NCBI GenBank assembly: GCA_021414045.1
Contig: JAIOPF010000199.1
Location: 1-15,336 of the forward strand
From: Deltaproteobacteria bacterium
GTDB lineage: Bacteria > UBA10199 > DSSB01
DNA: 15,336 nucleotides
Reading direction: 5' to 3'
Below the pieces are notes generated by a model. The model was not told the DNA's origin. It saw only the letters and a program-made list of their open reading frames with translations, and ran no database searches. How positions within the stretch are numbered: the stretch's first letter is position 1; each line of letters starts with the position of its first letter. The position numbers and the translations under genes were made by a program. Below, one piece after another: positions 7,288-14,659 of the stretch.

Positions 7288-7295
7288 GTGGAATC

Positions 7296-7677
7296 ATGAA
7301 GAAGCCCGCGCAGCTGAAACTCGGACTCTTGATATTGATTCTTCCCTTGTTTTTTTTCCAATTAATGCAGCTCGTGAAATTCGCCCCCCATGGGTATCCG
7401 GTCCTGGGCATCGATTTTATCAGTCGCTTCGAGCAACGATTGACTCCGGTGAGGCAAATGCTTCGCGAGGAGATGGCGGTCGGTTACCTTGGAGAATTTC
7501 CAGATGACGCAGTACTCGCTCGCGCCCGTCTTGGTGACGGACAAGCGGCCGGTGAATTTTTTCGTCTCAGTGAAACCGCTCGATGAAAGTGATTTGAGGG
7601 CCATCGCGGGTAAGGGCCTGGTCTTGCTCCGGGATTTCGGCGATGAGGTTCGAATCTACCAGCGGAGGCAGCCATGA
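7296..7677 (+). pseudogene. Small membrane-anchored protein, frameshifted
   Basis: From ATG 7296 the frame encodes an N-terminal membrane anchor (about residues 8-30, LGLLILILPLFFFQLMQL) and a soluble part up to VGYLGEFPDD. It then continues into unconvincing Ala/Arg-rich sequence that stops at 7586. A second frame, readable from about 7489, gives QMTQYSLAPVLVTDKR, VNFFVSVKPLDESDLR and LVLLRDFGDEVRIYQ, and stops at TGA 7675-7677. Its ATGA overlaps the start of the next gene. The two parts read as one protein of about 125 residues broken near 7489-7505. A 1-nt insertion, or a deletion of 3n+2 nt, would explain the frame change. The 62-residue downstream part has only a TTG start and no ribosome site, so a separate gene is less likely. 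I do not recognise a named family; it is probably an accessory partner of the GT-C protein. Confidence 0.55.
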
Positions 7678-8993
7678 TTTTTCGGCTGCCGATATTTTTC
7701 GCCATCGCTGTCCTTTCCGGCGTCGCTCTTTTGGGCATGCTGTGGCCCCGGTCGGTCTCCGCTCCCGGAAAATCCTTGAAAATCTCCCTGGGTTTCGGCT
7801 TGGGGATGGGAGCGATATCCTTTCTGCAGTTTTTTTGGCTGCTTGGCAGGGGGGCTTGGTCCTCGGGAATGAATATGCTCTTGATCGCCTGGGGTCTCGC
7901 GGCGATGGCCTTGGTTTTCTTCCAAGGGAAACTTCGCGATGCAACGCCCGTGATGCCGGCGGAGAGCTCGGGCCCGGCCCAGGAAATCGAGCAAATCCTC
8001 GCCGGATATTTTTGGGTGTTCTTGGCCTTCGCGGTCCTGATCGCCGTTTTTTATTTTTACCAAAACCCGCACGGGAATTGGGATGCTTGGTCGCACTGGA
8101 ATTTGCGCGCTCGCTTCGTTTTTCGCGGAGGCGAGGGTTGGAACCGCGCCTTGGGTCCCGATTATTGGAATCCGCTCAATTATCCCTTGTTTTTGCCCAT
8201 GCTGGTTTCGTCAGGGTGGGGCTTCATCACGGTGGAGACCCAGTGGGTTCCGGGACTGATCGCCTTGGGATTCACGTTGGCGACGGTTTTCCTGCTCCAG
8301 GGGGGATTGAGTCGTTTGCGGGGCCGGGCTCAGGGATTGCTCGCGGGGATTTTGCTGCTCGGCACGCCCTTCTTTTTGAACCACGGAAACTCGCAATATT
8401 CGGATATGCTCTTCATCGCTTGTTTCGGGCTTACGCGTTTCGTGACGGTGTTTTGGGAGAAGGGATGGAAGGCAGCCCTTCGCGAGGCCTTCGTCTTCGG
8501 CTTGGGCCTGCTGCCCGTCTTGGCGGTGGATTTCTACGTCAAGACCCGCCTGTACCCGCCGGCGACGATCTTTCAGACGCGCAATGTGCCTTATACCTTC
8601 GTGCACTTCACCGAGTGGATTCGCTATAAAAAGGTCGTCACGGCCTATGTTCGGACTTTTTTTCAATTTGGGGAGTGGGGGCTAAGCCTTCCGGCTTTTC
8701 TGATCGTCTATTTCTTTTGGATGAAATCGTCGCCGATTCCGCTTCTTCGCTGGATGTCGGCACGGGTCTATCTTGCGCTGGCAATGATGCTCGGCGGCTA
8801 TTTCATGGTCTATTTGGCGACGCCCCATGATGTAGACTGGCTGCTTCGCACTTCCGTGCAGCGTTTGTTTCTCTGCCTTTGGCCCAGTCTGCTCTTCGCT
8901 TACTTCCTGGGACTGAGGACTCCGGAAGAAGTTCTGCAAACCGAGAAGATCGGCGAATCCTCGATCATTTCCCCGATTCCCTCCGCCTCTTAG
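7674..8993 (+). CDS. GT-C-like multi-membrane glycosyltransferase, probably internally deleted
   Basis: This 439-residue polytopic membrane protein has roughly nine or ten hydrophobic segments. The first extracytoplasmic loop holds GNWDAWSHWNLRARF (134-148), with an acidic residue and Trp/His pattern, and NYPLFLPMLV (169-178), resembling ArnT/GT39-like enzymes that use polyprenyl-phosphate sugars. The start is supported by GGAGG (7664-7668) and an ATGA overlap with the upstream gene. At residue 245, GNSQYSDM joins LFIACFGLTRFV. In proteins of this type I expect two further helices and an AWTKNEGLLF-like loop between these elements, so 40-50 residues may be missing in frame at about 8406-8411. 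The overall length is also short for the type (about 500). It should act with the GT2 gene in transferring a lipid-linked sugar to an envelope acceptor. The acceptor is unknown. Confidence 0.7.
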   Translation: MIFRLPIFFAIAVLSGVALLGMLWPRSVSAPGKSLKISLGFGLGMGAISFLQFFWLLGRGAWSSGMNMLLIAWGLAAMALVFFQGKLRDATPVMPAESSGPAQEIEQILAGYFWVFLAFAVLIAVFYFYQNPHGNWDAWSHWNLRARFVFRGGEGWNRALGPDYWNPLNYPLFLPMLVSSGWGFITVETQWVPGLIALGFTLATVFLLQGGLSRLRGRAQGLLAGILLLGTPFFLNHGNSQYSDMLFIACFGLTRFVTVFWEKGWKAALREAFVFGLGLLPVLAVDFYVKTRLYPPATIFQTRNVPYTFVHFTEWIRYKKVVTAYVRTFFQFGEWGLSLPAFLIVYFFWMKSSPIPLLRWMSARVYLALAMMLGGYFMVYLATPHDVDWLLRTSVQRLFLCLWPSLLFAYFLGLRTPEEVLQTEKIGESSIISPIPSAS

Positions 8994-9107
8994 GTCGTCG
9001 ATGCTCTAGCGGAAAGTCCTTCCCCGCATATTAAATGCAAATATTGCTTGGCGAAACCTGTTTGGAGGCGGACAATTTCGTCATCAATCCATCTCTTGGG
9101 GGGCCTT

Positions 9108-10817
9108 ATGGAATGTCGCAAAACGCTGCAATCGGCCTTTGGGCTTGTCTCGATCCTCATGTTTTGCGTTTCTTGCCAAGCTTCGCCGCCCAAGCCGGCA
9201 TCCCCTCCATCCACGGCACCTGCTATTCCCATTCAAGCCAGCTACACGGCTCCTTCTTCCTCAGTCCCGGCCGCGCAACCCGGAACGCCGACCGCCGGCG
9301 CGCAAAAACAGCCCAATTTTATCGTGATCATGGGAGATGATATCGGCTGGTTCAATATTGGCGCCTATCATCAAGGCATTATGGCGGGCCGCACGCCGAA
9401 CCTCGACCGACTCGCCGCCGAAGGCACGAGATTCACGGACTATTATGCCGAAGCAAGCTGCACCGCCGGTCGGGCGAATTTTATCACGGGGGAAATCCCG
9501 ATACGCACAGGACTTACCACGGTGGGACAAGCCGGTTCTCCGCTAGGGATGCCGGCGGAAGCCCCCACTATCGCTACGGTCCTCAAATCCCTAGGCTATG
9601 CCACGGGGCAATTCGGAAAAAATCACTTGGGAGATCGAAATCCCTTCCTACCCACCGTCCACGGATTCGACGAGTTCTTCGGCTATCTCTATCACTTGGA
9701 TGCCATGGAGGATCCCTGCCATCCCAATTATCCGCAAAACCTCAAGGCGATGGTGGGTCCGCGGAACATGATTCATTCTTGGGCGACCAATGTGGATGAC
9801 CCCACGGAAGAACCGCGTTGGGGCAAGATCGGGAAACAAAAGATCGAGGACGCCGGCGAACTTTGCCCGGAACGCATGAAAACCGTGGATGACGAGATCT
9901 TGGCGAAGACTTTCGCCTTCTTGGATAAGGCCAAACAGGACGGCAAACCCTTCTTCATCTGGCTCAATCCCACTCGCATGCACATCGTCACCCACCTCTC
10001 CGATAAATACGAAAAGATGCGGAATTCCGAAAATGGTTGGTCGATAGAGGAAGCGGGAATGGCCCAGCTCGACGATATCGTGGGGGCCGTCATGCAAAAG
10101 GTGAAGGACGAAGGCCTCGATGGCGACACTCTCATCGCCTTCACCACCGACAACGGTGCGGAAAACTTCACCTGGCCCGACGGCGGCCAAACTCCCTTCG
10201 CCGCGGGCAAGGGAACGGTGATGGAGGGCGGTTTCCGCGTCCCGATGATCGTTCGTTGGCCCGGCAAGATTCCCGCCGGCAAGGTGGAAAATCAAATTGT
10301 GTCCGGCCTCGATTGGTTGCCCACTTTGGCGGCCGCCGCCGGCGATCCCAATATCGCCGACGAACTCAAGGCGGGAAAGCAAATCGGCGATCGAAACTAT
10401 AAAGTCTATCTCGACGGCTTCAATCAGCTCGATCTGTTCACGGGCAAAGGGCCTTCCAAACGCAGTGAAATCTACTATTTTGCCGAGTCGACGCTTGGAG
10501 CGGTTCGCATCGGCGATTACAAATATCGTTTCATCGACCAACCCAACGGATGGCTGGGGGGCACGGTTAAAGTAGATTGGCCTATTCTGGTCAATCTCCG
10601 CCTCGACCCCTTCGAGCGTACCGGCCTGTCGGGATCTCTGGCCTTCTACAACTGGTATGTCTTCGAATTCTGGCGCTTCGTCTTCGTTCAGCAGGAAATA
10701 GCGAAATACGCCCAGACTTTTATCGATTTTCCGCCGATGCAGAAGGGCGCCAGCTTCAATCTCGAGCAGTTGAAGGAAGAGCTTGCGAAAAAAGCCGCGG
10801 CCCATGCCGCCGAATAG
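9108..10817 (+). CDS. Sulfatase (arylsulfatase family), predicted lipoprotein
   Basis: This 569-residue protein has a hydrophobic signal segment (about 8-22) ending in C-V-S-C23, a non-ideal lipobox. A Pro/Ala/Ser/Thr-rich linker (24-67) and a type I sulfatase domain follow. Visible active-site elements are metal ligands D77 and D78 in IMGDDIGW, the formylglycine motif C118-T-A-G-R122 in a CxAxR form, K171 and H173 in GKNHLGD, H292 in the TRMHIVTH stretch, D348 and N349 in TTDNGAE, and K368. It would hydrolyse sulfate esters outside the cytoplasm after a maturase converts Cys118; no maturase is in this window. ATG 9108 is chosen over an in-frame TTG at 9048 because it puts the signal segment at the N-terminus. 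The purine-rich GGGGGG at 9098-9103 is the only nearby ribosome-site candidate. The HEAT protein follows after 21 nt. The substrate is unknown. Confidence 0.9.
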   Translation: MECRKTLQSAFGLVSILMFCVSCQASPPKPASPPSTAPAIPIQASYTAPSSSVPAAQPGTPTAGAQKQPNFIVIMGDDIGWFNIGAYHQGIMAGRTPNLDRLAAEGTRFTDYYAEASCTAGRANFITGEIPIRTGLTTVGQAGSPLGMPAEAPTIATVLKSLGYATGQFGKNHLGDRNPFLPTVHGFDEFFGYLYHLDAMEDPCHPNYPQNLKAMVGPRNMIHSWATNVDDPTEEPRWGKIGKQKIEDAGELCPERMKTVDDEILAKTFAFLDKAKQDGKPFFIWLNPTRMHIVTHLSDKYEKMRNSENGWSIEEAGMAQLDDIVGAVMQKVKDEGLDGDTLIAFTTDNGAENFTWPDGGQTPFAAGKGTVMEGGFRVPMIVRWPGKIPAGKVENQIVSGLDWLPTLAAAAGDPNIADELKAGKQIGDRNYKVYLDGFNQLDLFTGKGPSKRSEIYYFAESTLGAVRIGDYKYRFIDQPNGWLGGTVKVDWPILVNLRLDPFERTGLSGSLAFYNWYVFEFWRFVFVQQEIAKYAQTFIDFPPMQKGASFNLEQLKEELAKKAAAHAAE

Positions 10818-10838
10818 CTTCGTAAGAGGGAGGTTTGT

Positions 10839-11759
10839 ATGCCGTCAAAGAAGAGAATGTTCGTTGAGTGCGCCGCGTTATTTTACGTCATCTCCGTCTG
10901 TCTTGTTCCTCTAGCATCGGCAAAGCCGGCTCCCGTGATTCCGAACCCCGAGCCGGTGGCTTATTCGTGGCAAATCATCGACGAGGCCATCAAGAACCAC
11001 GACCCGGACAAGCGCCGCGCCATCGTGGTGGCGGCGAGCTTGGGCGGCCCTTACGACAAGGTCTTCGCCTTCCTGGGGGACGCCCTGAAGGACAAAAAAG
11101 TATCGGTGCGATTGGCGGCCTGCGCCAGCCTGGCCTCGTTCAAAGACCAGCGGGCCCTGGATTCGCTGAAAGAAGCCTTGAAGGATCCGGTTCCGGAGAT
11201 TTTTTTCTGCGCGGCTCAGGGTCTCTTCGCCCTAGGCGATCCCACGGGTGAAAAGGTCCTTTTGGACGTCCTGGAAAAGGAGAAGGGAATCTCTTCCAGT
11301 TTTCTCTCCGCGGGCCAACGGCAGGCGATGAGCGCCTTCAACAGCAAGCGGGCCTTTTTTTCGACCATCTTTCATTTGGGAATCCGTTTTGCTCCGGTTC
11401 CTGGGCTGGCGATGGGTTATTCCTCCATGATGGAACTCACCAGCGATCATAAGGCCAGCGGACAATCCTTGGCGGCGATGGATCTGGCGAGGGCCACCGA
11501 TCCCGAGTCCCTGAAGGCCTTGGTCGAAGCATTGAAGGACAAGAGTCCCATCGTCCGAGCGGCCGCCGTGCATTCCTTGGCCATGCGCAATGATCCTTCG
11601 GTGCGCTCGGATTTGGTCCCCTTGTTGGACGACAAGGACATCCCCGTTCGTGACCGGGCCGCCGTCGCTTACTTGCGACTGGACCATGTCGCCAAGCAGC
11701 TGCAGGCGAAACCCGTGGCCTCGACCGCGACCGACCTTTCAGATCCAGGGAAAAAATAA
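10839..11759 (+). CDS. Secreted HEAT-repeat protein
   Basis: This 306-residue protein has a signal peptide (hydrophobic 11-27, likely cleavage at LASA28-KP). HEAT/PBS-lyase-like helical repeats follow in two blocks. One is at about residues 55-140, with repeating patterns such as ALKDKKVSVRLAACASLASF and ALKDPVPEIFFCAAQGLFALGD. The other is at about 219-290, with ALKDKSPIVRAAAVHSLAMR and LLDDKDIPVRDRAAVAYLRL. A 75-residue region between them (about 145-215), containing FHLGIRFAPVPGLAMGY, is not repeat-like and may contact the membrane. A strong Shine-Dalgarno GAGGGAGG (10826-10833) precedes ATG 10839. Such repeats usually mediate protein-protein contact; no enzymatic residues are seen. It is probably co-transcribed with the sulfatase 21 nt upstream, though a functional link is not established. 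Confidence 0.82.
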   Translation: MPSKKRMFVECAALFYVISVCLVPLASAKPAPVIPNPEPVAYSWQIIDEAIKNHDPDKRRAIVVAASLGGPYDKVFAFLGDALKDKKVSVRLAACASLASFKDQRALDSLKEALKDPVPEIFFCAAQGLFALGDPTGEKVLLDVLEKEKGISSSFLSAGQRQAMSAFNSKRAFFSTIFHLGIRFAPVPGLAMGYSSMMELTSDHKASGQSLAAMDLARATDPESLKALVEALKDKSPIVRAAAVHSLAMRNDPSVRSDLVPLLDDKDIPVRDRAAVAYLRLDHVAKQLQAKPVASTATDLSDPGKK

Positions 11760-11778
11760 TCTTTTACGGCAGCGTCTC

Positions 11779-12966
11779 ATGTCCGGTCTGAGCAACCATC
11801 CCGTGTTTCTCGTCATGTTGGTCGCGGTCGCCGCAACGCTGATCGCGGAAATCCCGATAGGTTTTCGTCTACCCGTGGTGGTTCTCGAGATGGTGCTGGG
11901 CATTGTCATCGGTCCCCACGGTCTGGGAATGACGGATGCCAGTGGCTTGTTGGGTTGGTTGGGCGGCACGGCCGGCTTGGCGGCGCTGTTCTTCATGGGA
12001 GGAGTAGAACTGGACTTAGACCGAGTCCGGGGCCGTCCGCTTGCCCTTGCCGTCGGCGGATGGGCTTTGTCCCTGTTGCTGGGTCTTTCCTTTGCGGGTC
12101 TTCTTTATCTGGCCTCGATAATACGCTCGCCGGTGCTTGTGGGACTGTCGCTCACCACGACCTCCCTGGGAATGCTGCTTCCGATTCTGAAGGATAAGGG
12201 AGAATTCGACACCCAGTTTGGACGCTTTGCGCTCGCCGCCGGAGCGGTGGGCGAATTCGGTCCCGTTATCGTCATGTCCCTTCTTCTCACCACCGAATAC
12301 AGCCACTGGCAGGAAGTGGTCCTGATGCTGGCCTTTGTGGGAATCGCTTTCGTCGCGGCCAACGTCGCTTTGAAAGCGAGGCCGCCCAAGGCCTTGGAGC
12401 TTCTCACCCGCACCATGAATTCCAGCGCCCAGCTGCCCGTGCTGCTTTCCGTCCTACTATTGACCTCCTTTTTAGTTTTGTCCGAAACCTTCGGTTTTGA
12501 GGGAGTTCTCGGCGCTTTCGCCGGAGGTATGGTCGTGGGCCTGGCGACACGGGGCAAGCAGGGCGAGCCCCTGCGTGAGAAGATCGATGCCATAGGATTC
12601 GGCTTCTTCATGCCCTTTTTCTTCGTGGTGAGCGGGATCAAGTTCGATTTGGGGGCCTTGCTGAATAGCAGGATGGCGATGCTGATTCTCCCGATGTTTC
12701 TGGTTCTCCTCTTCGTGGTGCGCGGTGCGCCGGTGTATCTGTATCGCAAAGAGCTTGCTAAGGCCGAAAAATTGCCCTTTGCGCTTTACTCGGCGTCCGC
12801 CTTGCCTCTCATCGTTGCTTTGACCGAAATCGGAGTTCGTACCCACCGCATGACTTCCGACATTGCGGCTGCTTTGGTGGGGGCCGGGATGGTTTCCGTT
12901 TTGCTGTTTCCGACCCTCGCCGGAATTCTCCGGACCCGAAGTGTTTCCCCGGCGGACCATCAATAA
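11779..12966 (+). CDS. CPA2-family cation/proton antiporter
   Basis: This 395-residue inner-membrane protein has about 12 hydrophobic segments and fits the Na+/H+ exchanger fold (KefB/CPA2 type). Landmarks are VVLEMVLGIVIGPHGLG (34-50), FFMGGVELDLD (71-81), TTTSLGMLLPILKD (126-139), AAGAVGEFGPVIVMSLLL (153-170) and FGFEGVLGAFAGGMVVGLA in the second half. By rough alignment the helix that carries DD in NapA or ND in other exchangers here reads G158-E159, so the ion coupling cannot be inferred. There is no C-terminal TrkA-N (RCK) domain, which sets it apart from KefB/KefC. ATG 11779 is preferred although the ribosome site is weak; the start lies 19 nt after the HEAT gene. The 3' end overlaps the convergent DUF2142 gene by 7 nt. 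Confidence 0.85.
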   Translation: MSGLSNHPVFLVMLVAVAATLIAEIPIGFRLPVVVLEMVLGIVIGPHGLGMTDASGLLGWLGGTAGLAALFFMGGVELDLDRVRGRPLALAVGGWALSLLLGLSFAGLLYLASIIRSPVLVGLSLTTTSLGMLLPILKDKGEFDTQFGRFALAAGAVGEFGPVIVMSLLLTTEYSHWQEVVLMLAFVGIAFVAANVALKARPPKALELLTRTMNSSAQLPVLLSVLLLTSFLVLSETFGFEGVLGAFAGGMVVGLATRGKQGEPLREKIDAIGFGFFMPFFFVVSGIKFDLGALLNSRMAMLILPMFLVLLFVVRGAPVYLYRKELAKAEKLPFALYSASALPLIVALTEIGVRTHRMTSDIAAALVGAGMVSVLLFPTLAGILRTRSVSPADHQ

Positions 12967-14303
12967 AAACGGTTTTTCAGAACGAATAGACTCACGGTTA
13001 AAATCGTGGCCGTTCCATAGAGGCAAAAGTAAGGCAGGCAATCACGCTCCATTTCGCTTCCAGTCCGGTTAGGCCGATAGAGGGGCAGTAACAGCAGTGG
13101 CAGGACGGGGATGAAGTAACGTCCTTGAACTCCAAGGACTATCGAAGCTCCCGGCTTCGTCCAAGTGATGAAGATGCTGCTCAAGATCGCGAGTATCTCG
13201 AGTAGGGCGATGCCGAGCAAGGAGGCCCTTTCCCATCCTCTCAAATTGCGGACTTCGCCGCGGTCCCGCCACACCACGAAAGCAAGAAAAACCAGATAAA
13301 ATAGCGTCAAGGGCCTCGGTAAAGGCGTGTCGAGATGTCCGAAAATCCCGATGCATTGTCTGATGTAAAGCCAGGCCTGGACGCGGAAAGTTTTCGCCAA
13401 GAGTTCCAGGTATCCGTGGGGATGATGCAGGATCCACTGGCTTTGAAATTGGGTCTCGGGACGGGAGGCGAAATGTTCCCCATGCAGCAGTAGCCAGACC
13501 GCGAGGGCGTGGGCCGCAAAGACGGCTCCCAGGCTCCAAAAATAGGCGGCCGCGGAAGAAAATTTTCGCCGTGGGATCCCTAAAAAGAGCAGGGCGTGTC
13601 CGAGGTAGACGAGCTTGGAAATCGTCAAGCAGAGGCTGATAACGGCGGCACCGACAATGTTTTTGGAGGCCGGAGCTTCGCTGTCCTTCAGCACCAAGCG
13701 AAGCAGCAGGGCGGTTAGAAGGAAAGCCAGTCCGTTGGCCATGGCGTCCGGAGAAAGCGAAGCGGCTTGATGCAGGGACATGGGGCTCAGGGCCAAGACG
13801 GTCAACACCCAGCGAAATAGAGGGATGATCCTCACGGCGTTATAGACGAGTAGCAACCACAGGATGAAATTTAGCAACCGCCCCCAGTAAAAAAGAGAAA
13901 AGGGGGAGAGTTGCAAAGCTTTGCCGGTCGCCATTGCGATCGTCTGTGGGAGGTAAGGGAGGGAGGGATGCGGCGAGGTGGAAACGAAGGCATAGCTTTG
14001 CGTGTCTTCCGGAGCCAAGGATTTGTGACGAAAAGCGAGGATTTCTTCAGCGCTGGTTTTTTCCCGAGGTTGGTAGAGGAGGTGGAGAAAAGAAGAGAGA
14101 AAGTCGACTAGGCTTTTGGGAACTTCTTTGCTCGTCTGCCCAGCTTCCGTCTTTTCTTCCAGATGGCCTTGGGAAATCTCCCAAGAGCGAAAGAGATGGA
14201 AGGCCTCGTCCGGCACCTGAAATGGGGGCGTCAGGACCAAGAAGCCGGTCCCGAATACCAGGGCGAGAAGCAGGAAGACGGTTTCCGCGCGTAGGGTTCT
14301 CAT
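12960..14303 (-). CDS. DUF2142 multi-membrane protein (putative GT-C glycosyltransferase)
   Basis: This is a 447-residue polytopic membrane protein of the DUF2142 family. An N-terminal helix leads into the conserved loop TPPFQVPDEAFHLFRSW (25-41), whose D32/E33 pair sits where GT-C enzymes have their acidic catalytic residue. Other family marks are ALSPMSLHQAASLSPDAMANG in the middle and GVQGRYFIPVLPLLLLPL near the C-terminus, with about ten hydrophobic segments in all. DUF2142 proteins are usually found among cell-surface polysaccharide genes and are presumed, not shown, to be lipid-linked-sugar transferases. The start is ATG 14303; a GTG at 14315 would add four residues. The stop (TGA on the minus strand, 12962-12960) overlaps the antiporter stop region, leaving no space for a separate terminator. 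The gene looks intact. Confidence 0.87.
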   Translation of the reverse strand: MRTLRAETVFLLLALVFGTGFLVLTPPFQVPDEAFHLFRSWEISQGHLEEKTEAGQTSKEVPKSLVDFLSSFLHLLYQPREKTSAEEILAFRHKSLAPEDTQSYAFVSTSPHPSLPYLPQTIAMATGKALQLSPFSLFYWGRLLNFILWLLLVYNAVRIIPLFRWVLTVLALSPMSLHQAASLSPDAMANGLAFLLTALLLRLVLKDSEAPASKNIVGAAVISLCLTISKLVYLGHALLFLGIPRRKFSSAAAYFWSLGAVFAAHALAVWLLLHGEHFASRPETQFQSQWILHHPHGYLELLAKTFRVQAWLYIRQCIGIFGHLDTPLPRPLTLFYLVFLAFVVWRDRGEVRNLRGWERASLLGIALLEILAILSSIFITWTKPGASIVLGVQGRYFIPVLPLLLLPLYRPNRTGSEMERDCLPYFCLYGTATILTVSLFVLKNRFY

Positions 14304-14572
14304 GGAGAAGGGCACCTTACTCCCGGGGCGGACTTCCCATCAAAGTAAAATTGGCAAGCTTCGGCCTGGCGCCGCTGTGCGGGACCTCGCGGAAAATCGG
14401 CCCGTGAAAAATGGGTAGAACAGCCCTGCCTGTAGCAGATTCATCACCATTCATTCAGTGTCTATTTATGACTAAAATTGCAAATTAGCCACAGTTTGAG
14501 GTGTAGGCACTCTCGGATTATTCATATAACTATTTGTAATTATTTATTAATAGTAATCTGTCTTATTGGGCG

Positions 14573-14652
14573 GCCCTTCCTGGCACCACGATTGCTTAGT
14601 GTAAATAGTGTTGAATTAATATTCGGCCTAGGCCGAGCACAGAAGGAAGGGC
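14573..14652 (+). promoter_or_regulatory. Possible ribosome-site-sequestering leader structure
   Basis: GCCCTTCCT (14573-14581) is the exact reverse complement of AGGAAGGGC (14644-14652), which contains the strong Shine-Dalgarno of the following gene. The 62 nt between them include a perfect 14-nt palindrome, TCGGCCTAGGCCGA (14623-14636), that could form an inner hairpin. If transcription starts upstream of 14573, the 9-bp pairing would hide the ribosome site, giving an RNA switch or thermosensor-like control. If it starts near 14627 from the proximal promoter candidate, the first arm would not be transcribed. The complementarity is seen directly; the function is inferred. Confidence 0.4.
14623..14636. 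repeat. Perfect 14-nt palindrome
   Basis: TCGGCCTAGGCCGA is self-complementary over its whole length and stands out in an otherwise AT-rich region, 23 nt before the start codon of the basic orphan gene. It could be a protein-binding operator near the transcription start or, in RNA, a short hairpin core. It has no T-run after it, so it is not an intrinsic terminator. Confidence 0.5.
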
Positions 14653-14659
14653 AATTGAT

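Larger units (their letters stand above)
14304..14659. other. AT-rich intergenic region, no gene seen
   Basis: These 356 nt separate the divergent DUF2142 gene and the basic orphan protein. The first 100 nt are GC-rich. From about 14440 to 14622 the sequence is strikingly AT-rich compared with the rest of the window, including the stretch at 14521-14556. I find no credible coding frame: the only notable one (14478-14663) has a TTG start, no ribosome site and an unlikely composition. Candidate promoter pieces are TATAAC (14525-14530, no good -35) and TTGCTT (14592-14597) with ATTAAT (14615-14620) at 17-nt spacing. Two inverted repeats near the 3' end are listed separately. Confidence 0.6.

Noticed and set aside
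7489..7677. Independent 62-residue gene starting at TTG
   Set aside because: It has no ribosome site and reads as the natural continuation of the upstream frame; it is treated as part of a frameshifted gene.
9648..10805. 385-residue minus-strand frame opposite the sulfatase
   Set aside because: It is an antisense shadow of a strongly supported sulfatase domain.
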